Source of the DNA: Marinobacter oulmenensis
GTDB lineage: Bacteria; Pseudomonadota; Gammaproteobacteria; Pseudomonadales; Oleiphilaceae
DNA length: 64,000 nt
Assembly: GCF_014201735.1 (NCBI RefSeq)
Contig: NZ_JACHFE010000001.1
Span: 558,001 to 622,000, forward strand
Reading direction: 5' to 3'
Positions 25,473-34,568 of this stretch are shown here, one piece after another. Position 1 is the first letter of the stretch; each line of letters opens with the position of its first letter. The position numbers and the translations under genes were made by a program. The notes beneath the pieces are model-generated. The model saw only the letters and a list, made by a program, of their open reading frames with translations, did no database searches and was not told the origin of the DNA.

Positions 25473-27221
25473 ATGCACGCCAACAGCCCATTTCAGGTAA
25501 TCGACCCCGCGTTGCTGGATATTTCCGCAACAGTTCGCGAATACCTGCACCGCAGTGACTGGCGAGTCAACGCCAACGCCAATCAGGGGTACTCCCTGGG
25601 TGGCCTGATACTGAACACCGCCGGTAAAGTGATCGCCAACTACTGGCTGAACGAGGTGTACACCCCGGCGATCGGCCAGGCCCACCGCGATGCCGATATC
25701 CACATTCATGATCTGGATATGCTCAGTGGCTACTGTGCGGGCTGGTCGTTGCGAACATTGCTCCATGAGGGGCTGAACGGCGTTCCGGGCAAGGTAGAGG
25801 CGGCGCCGCCGAAGCACCTCTCCAGCGCCATTGGCCAGATGGTTAACTTTCTGGGCACCCTGCAGAACGAGTGGGCCGGGGCCCAGGCCTTCAGCTCTTT
25901 CGACACCTACCTGGCTCCCTTTGTACGCAAGGACACGCTGGACTACGACGCCGTGCGACAGTGCATCCAGGAGTTTGTCTATAACCTGAACGTTCCGTCC
26001 CGCTGGGGCACACAGACGCCGTTCACCAATATCACCTTTGACTGGGTGTGCCCGAAGGACCTGCGCGAACAGATTCCGGTGATCGGTGGTGAGGAAATGC
26101 CGTTCAGCTACGGTGATCTGCAGGCGGAAATGGACATGATCAACCGCGCCTACATTGATGTCATGACTGCCGGTGACAGTATGGGCCGGGTATTCACCTT
26201 TCCCATTCCCACCTACAACATCACCCGCGACTTTGACTGGCAATCCGACAACGCCCTACGACTGTTCGAGATGACGGCCCGTTACGGTTTGCCCTATTTC
26301 CAGAACTTCCTCAACTCGGATCTGGAACCCAACATGGTGCGCTCCATGTGCTGCCGGCTGCAGCTGGATCTGAGGGAACTGCTCAAGCGTGGCAACGGCC
26401 TGTTTGGGTCGGCGGAACAGACCGGCTCACTGGGCGTGGTGACCGTCAACTGCGCCCGGCTGGGCTACCTGCACAAAGGCGACAAGGCGGCACTGATCGC
26501 CAGGCTGGGTGGTCTGATGGACCTGGCCCGGGACAGCCTGGAAACCAAGCGCCAGGTGATCGGGCAACAGATGCTTGAAGGCCTGTTTCCCTACACCAAA
26601 CGCTATCTGGGCACCCTGAGAAACCACTTCTCCACCATTGGCGTGAACGGGCTGAACGAGATGGTCCGCAACTTCACCGACGACCGGGAAGACATCAGCA
26701 CCGAATGGGGCCGGGGCTTTGCACTGGAACTGCTGGATCACGTGCGCGAACGCATGAAACAGTACCAGGAGGAGACCGGGCACCTGTACAACCTGGAGGC
26801 AACCCCGGCGGAAGGAACCACCTACCGCTTTGCGAAGGAAGACCGGAAACGGTTCAGCGGCATACTCCAGGCGGGAACCGACGAGGCGCCTTACTATACC
26901 AACTCCAGCCAGCTCCCTGTGGGCTTTACCGACGATCCCTTCGAAGCCCTGGACCTACAGGACGACCTGCAGGCCCGATATACCGGCGGCACGGTGCTGC
27001 ACCTGTACATGCGCGAGCGCATCAGCGATGCCGCCACCTGTGGCCGGTTCGTGAAAACGGTGCTGGAGAACTACCGGCTGCCCTACATTACCGTTACCCC
27101 GACTTTTTCCATCTGCCCGGTTCACGGTTACCTGAACGGCGAGCACGAGTTCTGCCCGAAATGCGATGAACAGTTGCTGGCCGGGCAGACACTGGCAGAG
27201 AAGCCGACCACCGCAGCCTGA
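25473..27221 (+). CDS. nrdD: anaerobic ribonucleotide reductase, large catalytic part lacking the glycyl-radical domain
   Basis: Class III ribonucleotide reductase body of 582 residues. The ten-stranded barrel core is present: HIHDLDMLSGYCAGW near 77, SMCCRLQLDLREL near 291 with the active-site cysteines, GLFGSAEQTGSLGVVTVN near 309. The zinc site CPVHGY...CPKC is at 548-564. There is no N-terminal ATP-cone, as the alignable core begins at once. The protein stops 18 residues after CPKC, so the C-terminal glycyl-radical loop is missing from this chain. It is encoded separately as the 48-residue protein at 27320. Ribosome site AGGAGG. Controlled by NrdR boxes and a cobalamin riboswitch. Confidence 0.92.
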   Translation: MHANSPFQVIDPALLDISATVREYLHRSDWRVNANANQGYSLGGLILNTAGKVIANYWLNEVYTPAIGQAHRDADIHIHDLDMLSGYCAGWSLRTLLHEGLNGVPGKVEAAPPKHLSSAIGQMVNFLGTLQNEWAGAQAFSSFDTYLAPFVRKDTLDYDAVRQCIQEFVYNLNVPSRWGTQTPFTNITFDWVCPKDLREQIPVIGGEEMPFSYGDLQAEMDMINRAYIDVMTAGDSMGRVFTFPIPTYNITRDFDWQSDNALRLFEMTARYGLPYFQNFLNSDLEPNMVRSMCCRLQLDLRELLKRGNGLFGSAEQTGSLGVVTVNCARLGYLHKGDKAALIARLGGLMDLARDSLETKRQVIGQQMLEGLFPYTKRYLGTLRNHFSTIGVNGLNEMVRNFTDDREDISTEWGRGFALELLDHVRERMKQYQEETGHLYNLEATPAEGTTYRFAKEDRKRFSGILQAGTDEAPYYTNSSQLPVGFTDDPFEALDLQDDLQARYTGGTVLHLYMRERISDAATCGRFVKTVLENYRLPYITVTPTFSICPVHGYLNGEHEFCPKCDEQLLAGQTLAEKPTTAA

Positions 27222-27226
27222 ATGAC

Positions 27227-27285
27227 GGGACCGGGCATGGTGCCCGGTCCCGAACAGAGCCGGCGACGGCTGTTGCCGCAGCCGT
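27227..27285 (+). promoter_or_regulatory. two hairpins between nrdD and the glycyl-radical protein
   Basis: A perfect 10-bp stem GGGACCGGGC / GCCCGGTCCC with a 5-base loop (27227-27251) begins five bases after the nrdD stop. A 7-bp stem ACGGCTG / CAGCCGT (27266-27285) follows. There is no T-run. They may stabilise the message or tune the ratio of the small radical protein to NrdD. Confidence 0.6.
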
Positions 27286-27319
27286 TACCGGTATTTCCCG
27301 TAAGCAAAAGGAGAATAGC

Positions 27320-27466
27320 ATGGAACACCAGAAACTTCCCCATGACAGCCAGCGCCAGCGTTGTGAAGTGTGGACGCGAGTGATGGGCTACCACCGCCCC
27401 GTCTCGGCCTTTAACAAGGGCAAGCAGTCCGAGCACCGTGAGCGGACCCATTTCCGGGAGCGTTGA
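27320..27466 (+). CDS. free-standing glycyl-radical domain of anaerobic ribonucleotide reductase
   Basis: A 48-residue protein whose sequence is the C-terminal glycyl-radical segment of NrdD: RCEVWTRVMGYHRP at residues 14-27, with radical glycine G23, then FNKGKQSEHRERTHF. In ordinary NrdD this follows the CPxC zinc site in the same chain. Here nrdD ends and this gene starts 98 bases later in another frame, with its own strong AAAAGGAG site and ATG. It ends one base before nrdG starts. It is expected to dock on NrdD and be activated by NrdG, comparable in concept to the GrcA/YfiD spare part of pyruvate formate-lyase. Too short for routine gene calling. Confidence 0.88.
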   Translation: MEHQKLPHDSQRQRCEVWTRVMGYHRPVSAFNKGKQSEHRERTHFRER

Positions 27467-27467
27467 A

Positions 27468-28175
27468 ATGAAGGCGGATAACCTGGTGATCGGAGGCATG
27501 GCTGCTTTCTCCACCGTCGATTATCCGCAACACCTGGCGGCAACCCTGTTTTTGCAGGGTTGCCCCTGGCGTTGCCATTACTGCCACAATCCCCATCTGA
27601 TCCCGGCTTACCCGGGCCGCGACCCCGTCACCTGGCAACAGGTTCGCCAGCATCTGGACAACCGGCGGGGTCTTCTGGATGCCGTTATCTTCAGCGGTGG
27701 TGAACCCACCATCCAGAAAGCCCTGTTGCCGGCCTTGCAGGAAACCCGGGCCATGGGGTTTCACAACGGCCTGCACACCGGCGCTCCCAACCTGAGACGA
27801 CTGCGCCCGCTGTTGCCCTGGCTGGACTGGGTGGGGCTGGATATCAAGGCGCTGCCATCCGGCTACGAGGCAGTCACCACTCGCCGACAGTCGGGGCCCG
27901 ACAGTTGGGCGGCCATTGACACGTTACAGGCCGCTGCCGTGGATTTTGAGTGCCGGCTGACCTGGCATGGTGCCCTCCATGCCACTGAAGACGTCATCGC
28001 CATTGGCGAAGCCCTTTCCCGCAAAGGTGTCCGAAGGTTTGCCCTGCAACTGGCCAGGGAAGGGGGAACCATGCTGAACCCGGCACTGCTTACAGCGACA
28101 AACAGACGCCGCGATACGGACCTGGTCAGGCAGGCGCTGTCCCCCTGTTTCGAATCCCTGGAGGTGCGGGAGTGA
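27468..28175 (+). CDS. nrdG: anaerobic RNR-activating radical SAM protein
   Basis: A 235-residue radical SAM activase that uses an iron-sulfur cluster and SAM to form the glycyl radical. The cluster motif C-x3-C-x2-C is GCPWRCHYCHNPHL (C32, C36, C39), and the SAM-binding FSGGEPTIQ is near residue 84. The ATG at 27468 is preferred over the upstream 27438 because the latter lies within the glycyl-radical gene. Spacing to that gene is one base, implying coupled translation of substrate domain and activase. Length is typical for the longer NrdG variant that reads like pyruvate formate-lyase activase. Confidence 0.92.
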   Translation: MKADNLVIGGMAAFSTVDYPQHLAATLFLQGCPWRCHYCHNPHLIPAYPGRDPVTWQQVRQHLDNRRGLLDAVIFSGGEPTIQKALLPALQETRAMGFHNGLHTGAPNLRRLRPLLPWLDWVGLDIKALPSGYEAVTTRRQSGPDSWAAIDTLQAAAVDFECRLTWHGALHATEDVIAIGEALSRKGVRRFALQLAREGGTMLNPALLTATNRRRDTDLVRQALSPCFESLEVRE

Positions 28176-28242
28176 GGCAGCGCTTTGTCCCGGCCATCCG
28201 GAAATGGCTGGGGCTTGCCTAAGGATTGGTCAGGTTCAGACC

Positions 28243-29142
28243 TTATGTTACCTCCGGGTGCTCGTAGTTGCGGGCCAGCTCGATAAAGGCCCGCAGGTAT
28301 TCCGTGCCTTTGTCGCTGTCTCTGGTACCCACGAAGATCTGTTTATCAACGCCTCCGGCGCCCATGCGGACGGCTGCCAGGGGCAGCTTTTCACAGTACT
28401 CCCTGACCAGCCAGCGGGGCAGCGCCGCCACACCGCGCCCACTGGCCACCATTTGCAGCATGATGTCGGTGGTTTCGATGGTTTTGTGGCGCCTGGGGGC
28501 AACGGCTGCGGGGTTCAGGAAATGGGTATAGACGTCCAGGCGGTCAAGCGCCACCGGGTAGCTGAGCAGGGTTTCGCCCCGCAGGTCTTCCGGTTGGGCG
28601 TAGTCCCGGTTCGCCAGAGCGTGCTCTGAGGGCACCACTAGAACCTGCTCATAGTCGAACACGGGTTCAAAGGTCAGGCCGGGGCGATAGAAAGGGTCTG
28701 GCGTGACCAGCAGGTCAATTTCAAAATCCAGCAGGGCGCCAAGGCCTCCGAACTGGAATTTCTGTTTTACATCCACATCCACGCTCGGCCATTGCGCCAG
28801 GAAGGGCGATACGATCTTCAGTAGCCACTGGTAACAGGGGTGGCACTCCATGCCGATGCGAAGCGAGCCCCGCTCGCCCTCGGCAAACTGTCGCAATCGG
28901 TTTTCTGCATGTTCCATCTGTGGCAACAGGCGGTTGGCTGTGTTGAGCAGGAACTCTCCGGCCTGGGTGAGCCTCAGTTGTCGGCCTTCCCGCAGCCAGA
29001 GGGGCGTGCCGATGCCTTGTTCCAGCTTGCGCATGGTATGGCTCAGGGCGGACTGGGTGAGGTGCAGATGATTGGCTGCCGCCGTCACGGAGCCTTGTTG
29101 ATGCACGGCCTGAATAACTTTGAGGTGGTGACGTTCAAGCAT
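28243..29142 (-). CDS. metR: MetR-like LysR regulator of methionine synthesis
   Basis: A 299-residue LysR-type regulator. The N-terminal helix-turn-helix is HHLKVIQAVHQQGSVTAAANHLHLTQSALSHTMRKLE. The effector domain matches MetR in LRIGMECHPCYQWL near residue 94, FDYEQVLVVPSEHALA near 164 and ALDRLDVYTHFLNPA near 200. MetR uses homocysteine as co-activator and switches on metE. It is divergent from metE with about 110 bases between starts, the classic metR-metE arrangement. The start at 29142 is the first that gives the family-standard N-terminus. Confidence 0.92.
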   Translation of the reverse strand: MLERHHLKVIQAVHQQGSVTAAANHLHLTQSALSHTMRKLEQGIGTPLWLREGRQLRLTQAGEFLLNTANRLLPQMEHAENRLRQFAEGERGSLRIGMECHPCYQWLLKIVSPFLAQWPSVDVDVKQKFQFGGLGALLDFEIDLLVTPDPFYRPGLTFEPVFDYEQVLVVPSEHALANRDYAQPEDLRGETLLSYPVALDRLDVYTHFLNPAAVAPRRHKTIETTDIMLQMVASGRGVAALPRWLVREYCEKLPLAAVRMGAGGVDKQIFVGTRDSDKGTEYLRAFIELARNYEHPEVT

Positions 29143-29251
29143 TTTTGTATGAGTAAAATTAATGGAATGCTGAAAATAAACCATTTTTGTTCATTTTGAA
29201 ACACCCTTATGCTGCGCCTACTTTCAAGAATTCATGGAAAAGGCAATAAAC

Positions 29252-31531
29252 ATGGCGTTAATTCATAACCTTGGTTTTCCGCGTATTGGTGCAAAGCGCG
29301 AACTGAAATTCGCCCAGGAGGCGTTCTGGAAGGGACAGAGTTCTGAAGCAGAGTTGCTGGATCTGGCCAAGCAACTCCGGGCTGAAAACTGGAAAACCCA
29401 GTCATCCCTGGATCTGGTGCCGGTGGGCGATTTTTCCCTTTATGACCAGGTCCTGGACATGAGTTTTACCCTGGGCAACCTGCCGGCCCGGGTCGATGGC
29501 CTGGAAGGCAGTGAGCTGGACAACTATTTTCGCGTGGCCCGTGGTCGGTCCGCCAATGACAGCGGCTGCAACTGTGTCCACGCCGGTGAAATGACCAAGT
29601 GGTTTGATACCAACTATCACTACATTGTTCCAGAAGTGACGTCGGAAACCACCTTCTCGTTGAACGCGGATCGCCTTCTCGGACAATTGGCGGAAGCGCG
29701 GGAAAACGGCGTCAATGCCAAGCCGGTGATCATTGGTCCGGTGACCTATCTGTGGCTGAGCAAGGAAAAGGATGGATCAAACCGTCTGGACCTGCTGCCG
29801 GCACTGTTGCCAGTGTACAGCCAGTTGCTGGAGAAACTGGCGGATGCGGGCGCCGAATGGGTCCAGATTGATGAGCCGGCGCTGGTCACGGAACTGGATT
29901 CGGACTGGAAGCACGCGTTTGAGACCGCCTATCACACCCTGAAGGCCAATCGGCCGAAGCTGCTGTTGGCCACTTACTTCGGAACCCTCCAGGAAAACCT
30001 GCAACTGGCCTGCAATCTGCCGGTGGCCGGTCTGCACGTGGATGCGGTGCGCGCTCGCGAGGAAGTGACCAAGGTGGTGGACTGGCTGCCGCCGCACAAG
30101 GTGCTGTCGGTGGGTGTGATCAATGGGCGGAATATCTGGAAAACCCACCTGAACGGGGTGCTGGAGTGGTTGAACCCGGTCGCCGAAAAACTGGGCGACC
30201 GCCTGTGGCTGGCTCCATCCTGCTCGCTGCTGCATGTGCCGGTTGACCTGGGCAGCGAAGCGAAGCTGGACAGCGACATCCGAAGCTGGCTGGCCTTTGC
30301 CAGGCAGAAGCTGGCGGAGCTGAGTGTCCTGGCCCGCGCGATCAATGATGGCTATGAAACGGTAGCCGATGAATTGGCGGCCAATCAGGCGGCTATTGAT
30401 AGCCGCGCCAGGTCCGAGAGGGTTCACAATCCGAAGGTGAAGGAGGCCGTCCGGAGCATTAGTCCGGATCTGGGGCAGCGCAAGAGCCCCTATGGCGAGC
30501 GTGCTGGCAAACAGCACACTCATCTCAACCTGCCGCTGTATCCGACCACCACCATCGGCTCTTTCCCGCAAACCCAGGATATTCGCAAAACGCGCCTGGC
30601 GTTCAAGAAGCAGGAAATATCCGCCGGCGACTACACCGCAAAAATGAAAGCGGAAATCGAACATGCCGTGCGTGAGCAGGAGAAGCTGGGCCTGGACGTG
30701 TTGGTCCACGGTGAAGCCGAGCGCAACGACATGGTGGAGTATTTTGGTGAACAGCTTGAGGGGTATGTGTTCAGCCAGTTTGGCTGGGTCCAGTCCTATG
30801 GCTCCCGCTGCGTTAAACCGCCGATTCTGTTCGGTGACATCAGTCGGCCGAAAGCAATGACCGTTGACTGGATCAAGTACGCCCAGTCCCTGACCAACAA
30901 GCCCCTGAAAGGCATGCTGACCGGCCCGGTCACGATTTTGAACTGGTCATTCGTGCGTGATGACCAGCCGCGCAGCGAGTCCTGCCTGCAGTTGGCCCTG
31001 GCCATTCGCCAGGAGGTCCAGGATCTGGAAGCGGCGGGTGTGAACATCATCCAGATTGATGAAGCCGCGCTACGGGAAGGCCTGCCGCTGCGCCGGTTGG
31101 AATGGCAGAGCTATCTGGATTGGGCGGTGGAGTCTTTCCGGATTACGGCGAATGGTGTCCGGGACGAAACCCAGATTCATACCCACATGTGTTACTCGGA
31201 GTTCAACGACATCATCGAATCCATCGCCCATATGGATGCGGATGTGATCACCATTGAAACGTCGCGGTCCGATATGGAGCTGCTGGATGTGTTTGAGGAG
31301 TTCGAGTACCCCAACGAGATCGGCCCGGGCGTCTATGATATTCATTCGCCGAACATTCCGAGCGTGGAGCAGATCGTCAAGCTGATGAAAATGGCGGCTG
31401 AGCGTATTCCGGCACAGCGCCTGTGGGTGAACCCGGACTGTGGCCTGAAAACCCGCCAATGGCCCGAGGTGATCCCGGCCCTGGACAATATGGTGGCTGC
31501 TGCAAGGGAACTGCGTGAGCAGTCGAACTGA
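29252..31531 (+). CDS. metE: cobalamin-independent methionine synthase
   Basis: A 759-residue MetE. It transfers a methyl group from 5-methyltetrahydropteroyl-triglutamate to homocysteine without B12. The N-terminal [13 protein letters not shown] and the C-terminal catalytic half are intact: [10 protein letters not shown] near 430, zinc ligands in [24 protein letters not shown] near 645 and NPDCGLKTR near 728. Start 29252 is chosen because AAGG lies upstream and the product then begins MALIHNLGF as in homologues. Its regulator metR is divergent. Like nrdD upstream, it is a B12-independent isozyme. Confidence 0.96.
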   Translation: MALIHNLGFPRIGAKRELKFAQEAFWKGQSSEAELLDLAKQLRAENWKTQSSLDLVPVGDFSLYDQVLDMSFTLGNLPARVDGLEGSELDNYFRVARGRSANDSGCNCVHAGEMTKWFDTNYHYIVPEVTSETTFSLNADRLLGQLAEARENGVNAKPVIIGPVTYLWLSKEKDGSNRLDLLPALLPVYSQLLEKLADAGAEWVQIDEPALVTELDSDWKHAFETAYHTLKANRPKLLLATYFGTLQENLQLACNLPVAGLHVDAVRAREEVTKVVDWLPPHKVLSVGVINGRNIWKTHLNGVLEWLNPVAEKLGDRLWLAPSCSLLHVPVDLGSEAKLDSDIRSWLAFARQKLAELSVLARAINDGYETVADELAANQAAIDSRARSERVHNPKVKEAVRSISPDLGQRKSPYGERAGKQHTHLNLPLYPTTTIGSFPQTQDIRKTRLAFKKQEISAGDYTAKMKAEIEHAVREQEKLGLDVLVHGEAERNDMVEYFGEQLEGYVFSQFGWVQSYGSRCVKPPILFGDISRPKAMTVDWIKYAQSLTNKPLKGMLTGPVTILNWSFVRDDQPRSESCLQLALAIRQEVQDLEAAGVNIIQIDEAALREGLPLRRLEWQSYLDWAVESFRITANGVRDETQIHTHMCYSEFNDIIESIAHMDADVITIETSRSDMELLDVFEEFEYPNEIGPGVYDIHSPNIPSVEQIVKLMKMAAERIPAQRLWVNPDCGLKTRQWPEVIPALDNMVAAARELREQSN

Positions 31532-31549
31532 AATCTGACGTCGAGCATC

Positions 31550-31584
31550 CGCAGTTCCCGGAAGTTATTCTTCCGGGAACTGCG
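31550..31584. terminator. 15-bp perfect hairpin between convergent metE and TonB receptor genes
   Basis: CGCAGTTCCCGGAAG and its exact complement flank a TTATT loop, 18 bases past the metE stop and just before the receptor stop. It is a strong bidirectional terminator candidate, though without a long T-run. Confidence 0.75.
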
Positions 31585-31599
31585 CGTTGACGATACGCC

Positions 31600-33651
31600 T
31601 CAGAATGTCCCGGAGAGCTTGGCTACCAGGCCCCGCCCCGGTGACAGGATATCGCCATCGGTCAGGTGTTCCCGGTAGCGTTTGTCCAGCAGGTTATTGC
31701 CTTCCACGGAGACTTCCAGGCTGCTCAGACGTCCGATGGCGCCGAAGTTCCAGCCCAGTTCCATGTCCAGGGTGGCGTAGCCGGGTGTGGTGTTCTCGGT
31801 TCCGTTGGAGAAGCGATCAGCGGTGCGATCCTGTTCAGCAACGGCCCGTACCTGACCATGCCAGTTGAAACCGGCCCGGTTTTGTTCCCCCAGACCCAGT
31901 GTCAGTTCCGGGGCGGGCATCTGGTAAAGCGGCTCATTGTCTTGCTTGTTTTCGCCACGAAGCCAGGTCAGGCTGCCATCCATATCAATCTGTGGAGATT
32001 CCAGGGGCATAAGGAAGCCTGCTTCAATGCCATAGATGATCACCTCATCCAGATTTTCCGTCTGTTTGATCGGAAGTCCGTTTTGGGGGTGATTCTGACC
32101 GGTAACCCGACCGGCAATGTAATCGTCTATCCGGGTATAGAATGCAGCAACCTGGTATTGGGCATCTTGACCGCGACCTTTGAGGCCGATCTCGGCAGTG
32201 GTTGATTTCTCCGGATCCAGTTGTGAATTGCCACGATGGAAATAGCCGTCGCCCCGGCTGGCATCCTCGAAGCGCTCCCTCATGTCGGGTGCGCGGTAGG
32301 CGGTGCCAAGGCTGATGTAGGGGTTGAGCATCGGGCTTGCGTTATAGATGGCCCCGGTTGACCAGGACAGGGTTTCTGCGGTGTTCTCAAGACCTTGCGT
32401 CTGGGCCGCCGGACCGTTGCCAACGACGCTGGCGTCGCCGGTTACCTTGTCATAGCGGGCACCAATCTGGAAGTTCCATTTGCCGGCGTGAATGTCGTCC
32501 TGGACGAACAGGCCCCGGCTTTCGATCTCACCGTCCCGGAAAGGCGAATTGGCGATCACGGAGTTGGACATGGGTGGATTGTAGGTGAATCGTTGGGGGT
32601 CGCCGGTCATTTCCCAGGCATCGGCCCCAAGAGTGATCAGATGGCTTTCACCAACCGGAAAACGGTACTGGGCTTTGATGCCGTCGGTTCGGAAGGTGAC
32701 GTCATTCCAGACCTGGTTGCGGTTCTGGAAGTCCCACCAGGCGCGGATCTGTCGGTCAACCTCCTGCCTGTAAACACTGGTTTCCAGAGTGCCGCCTGCC
32801 AGGGCAGCTTCGTACCCCAGTTCCATCAGGGTGCGTTCCTGTTTCGGCGAGTGAATCGTCAGAGTACCGTTACCGCCGGGACCTGATTTGGCAGAACCCG
32901 GATACCAGACATCCCGGTCCTCATGGTTCTGCAGGTTAATCGTGAGTTTTTGGTTCTCTGTGACCCGGTAGGCGTATTTTGCGAGAAACGAGTTGGACCG
33001 GAAGCCACTGTTTTCCACGTCACCGTCCGGTGTCTCATAGTCATCGACGTCTTTTGCGGCGGCTCCCAGTACCAGGCCGTGGTCCTGACTTGACAGTTCC
33101 AGCAGGGCACCGCCGGCCAGGCTGCTGTCAACCGTGCCTGTGCTGCCGCTGAAGCGACCCTTTGCCTGCGGCTTTTCAGAAAACCGGGCCTGTGGTGTGC
33201 GCAGGTTGATAGCGCCCCCCATGGCTCCGGTGCCGTGGAGCACAGAAGCCGGGCCTTTGACCACTTCTACGGTGTCGAGCAGGCTCATGGATGCGAGGGA
33301 GGCAATTGCGCCCTGGGGCTGAGCTGAGTTCAGGCGTACACCATCCACCAGCATCACCACGCTTTCTTTTTTCAGGCCCCGGATAACGGGGTTGCCGCCC
33401 CAGGCGCCACCATCTCCCTGGACCGCCAGGCCCGGCCTGCCACGAAACAGGTCACCGGTGGTTTTCGATGCGGCGGCACTCTCTGTGGTGATCTGTTCTG
33501 CTGCGCTGGCGGTTTCTAGGGTGTCGGCTTCATAGCCTTTTGCCGTAACCACCAGTTCCTGGAGTTGTGACTCATCCGCGCTGGCCACGGGGATCATTAT
33601 GGTGGAGAGGAGTAGGGCTGTGAGATTCAGGGTTTGGGGACGATAGGGCAT
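31600..33651 (-). CDS. TonB-dependent receptor of unknown substrate, Fur-boxed
   Basis: A 683-residue outer-membrane receptor. Signal peptide (LLLSTIMIPVASA), TonB box ELVVTAKG near residue 31, plug domain to about 160 (NPVIRGLKKESVVMLVDGVR; VVKGPASVLHGTGAMGGAINLRTP), barrel ending GRGLVAKLSGTF. The start at 33651 has CGGAG seven bases upstream. Barrel segments such as LLDKRYREHL resemble the OprC/NosA metal-receptor group, but the histidine/methionine copper motifs are not obvious. A Fur-type box upstream and a divergent ABC importer suggest uptake of an iron or metal chelate. Confidence 0.88.
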   Translation of the reverse strand: MPYRPQTLNLTALLLSTIMIPVASADESQLQELVVTAKGYEADTLETASAAEQITTESAAASKTTGDLFRGRPGLAVQGDGGAWGGNPVIRGLKKESVVMLVDGVRLNSAQPQGAIASLASMSLLDTVEVVKGPASVLHGTGAMGGAINLRTPQARFSEKPQAKGRFSGSTGTVDSSLAGGALLELSSQDHGLVLGAAAKDVDDYETPDGDVENSGFRSNSFLAKYAYRVTENQKLTINLQNHEDRDVWYPGSAKSGPGGNGTLTIHSPKQERTLMELGYEAALAGGTLETSVYRQEVDRQIRAWWDFQNRNQVWNDVTFRTDGIKAQYRFPVGESHLITLGADAWEMTGDPQRFTYNPPMSNSVIANSPFRDGEIESRGLFVQDDIHAGKWNFQIGARYDKVTGDASVVGNGPAAQTQGLENTAETLSWSTGAIYNASPMLNPYISLGTAYRAPDMRERFEDASRGDGYFHRGNSQLDPEKSTTAEIGLKGRGQDAQYQVAAFYTRIDDYIAGRVTGQNHPQNGLPIKQTENLDEVIIYGIEAGFLMPLESPQIDMDGSLTWLRGENKQDNEPLYQMPAPELTLGLGEQNRAGFNWHGQVRAVAEQDRTADRFSNGTENTTPGYATLDMELGWNFGAIGRLSSLEVSVEGNNLLDKRYREHLTDGDILSPGRGLVAKLSGTF

Positions 33652-33685
33652 AAGGTGCTCCGACAGGTTCAAGGACAGTCGGTAA

Positions 33686-33705
33686 TTATAATGAGAATGA
33701 GATGA
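33686..33705. promoter_or_regulatory. Fur box between TonB receptor and ABC importer genes
   Basis: TTATAATGAGAATGAGATGA contains tandem GAGAAT-like hexamers typical of Fur sites. It lies 35 bases from the receptor start and about 80 bases from the divergent permease start, so it could control both directions. Confidence 0.75.
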
Positions 33706-33782
33706 ATTTTTATTTGATAATTGTCAAAGGATGTGAGCTTTGCTGAAGGTACACTGCCAAGGTCTATCTGGGCGGAAGAACT

Positions 33783-34568
33783 ATGGGCGGATTGATTCGG
33801 GGCAGTCTGAGTTGGGCTGGCAGTTTGACGGGAGTCCTGTTGTTTGCGGCATTCTGGGAATGGGGCAGTCTTGTTTACGGCAGCTTCCTGTTACCTGGCC
33901 CCCGGGACGCCATCGGGGCGCTGGTTGAATTGGCGGTGGATGATCAGTTATGGAGCGCCGTCTGGGCAACTACCTGGCGGGCCATGTCTGGCTTTGCTTT
34001 GTCTGCACTGTTGGGAATCGTGTTCGGGATGCTGGCTGGCATTTCAGGCACCGCTGGCCGGGTTCTGGAGCCGGTGTCAACGGTGCTTCTGGGCATTCCG
34101 CCGATTGCCTGGATTGTTCTGGCGCTGCTCTGGTTCGGCAGTGGTTCCATGGCGGCGATCTACACGGTGGCGGTCACCACGGTACCGGTGACATTTGCCG
34201 GCGCTCAGATGGGTACGCGGACTCTGGACCCGCGTCTGCGGGAGATGGCCGATGTTTACCGCGTGTCCTTGAGGATGAGGGTCTGGGATTTCTATTTGCC
34301 ACACGTTGTGTCCTACGTTTTCCCCGCTCTGGTTACGGCACTGGGCGTAGCATGGAAGGTCACCGTTATGGCGGAACTGTTTGCAACCGATGATGGTGTC
34401 GGGGCAGGCATGGCGCTGACTCGGGTGAACTTGGATACCGCGGGTGCCATGGCCTGGATTCTGGTGGTGGTGGCCCTCCTTCTCATGGCTGAACATGGTT
34501 TGCTGCGCCCACTGCAGAAAAAGATGGAACCCTGGCGCCAGTCGGCAAAACCATCCGGGGCCGTGTGA
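33783..34568 (+). CDS. ABC transporter permease (SsuC/TauC type)
   Basis: A 261-residue inner-membrane permease with six helices and the binding-protein-dependent loop (EMADVYRVSLRMRVWDFYLPHVVSYVFPALVTALGVAWKVTVMAELFA, near residues 155-200) that contacts the ATPase. The family carries sulfonates, nitrate, thiamine precursors or similar small solutes. It is first in an operon with the ATPase (overlapping start) and a Tat-exported binding protein, and divergent from a Fur-boxed TonB receptor. Substrate is not evident; metal-chelate import is inferred from context only. Confidence 0.87.
   Translation: MGGLIRGSLSWAGSLTGVLLFAAFWEWGSLVYGSFLLPGPRDAIGALVELAVDDQLWSAVWATTWRAMSGFALSALLGIVFGMLAGISGTAGRVLEPVSTVLLGIPPIAWIVLALLWFGSGSMAAIYTVAVTTVPVTFAGAQMGTRTLDPRLREMADVYRVSLRMRVWDFYLPHVVSYVFPALVTALGVAWKVTVMAELFATDDGVGAGMALTRVNLDTAGAMAWILVVVALLLMAEHGLLRPLQKKMEPWRQSAKPSGAV

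Noticed and set aside
27219..27319. Stop-codon readthrough or simple frameshift joining nrdD to the glycyl-radical gene
   Set aside because: The second gene is in another frame 98 bases away, has its own strong ribosome site and ATG, and the gap holds structured non-coding sequence; a single indel would not restore a normal linker.
29143..29251. MetR box (TGAA-N5-TTCA) between metR and metE
   Set aside because: Several TGAA and TTCA half-sites are present, but none has the right spacing, so no specific site is claimed.
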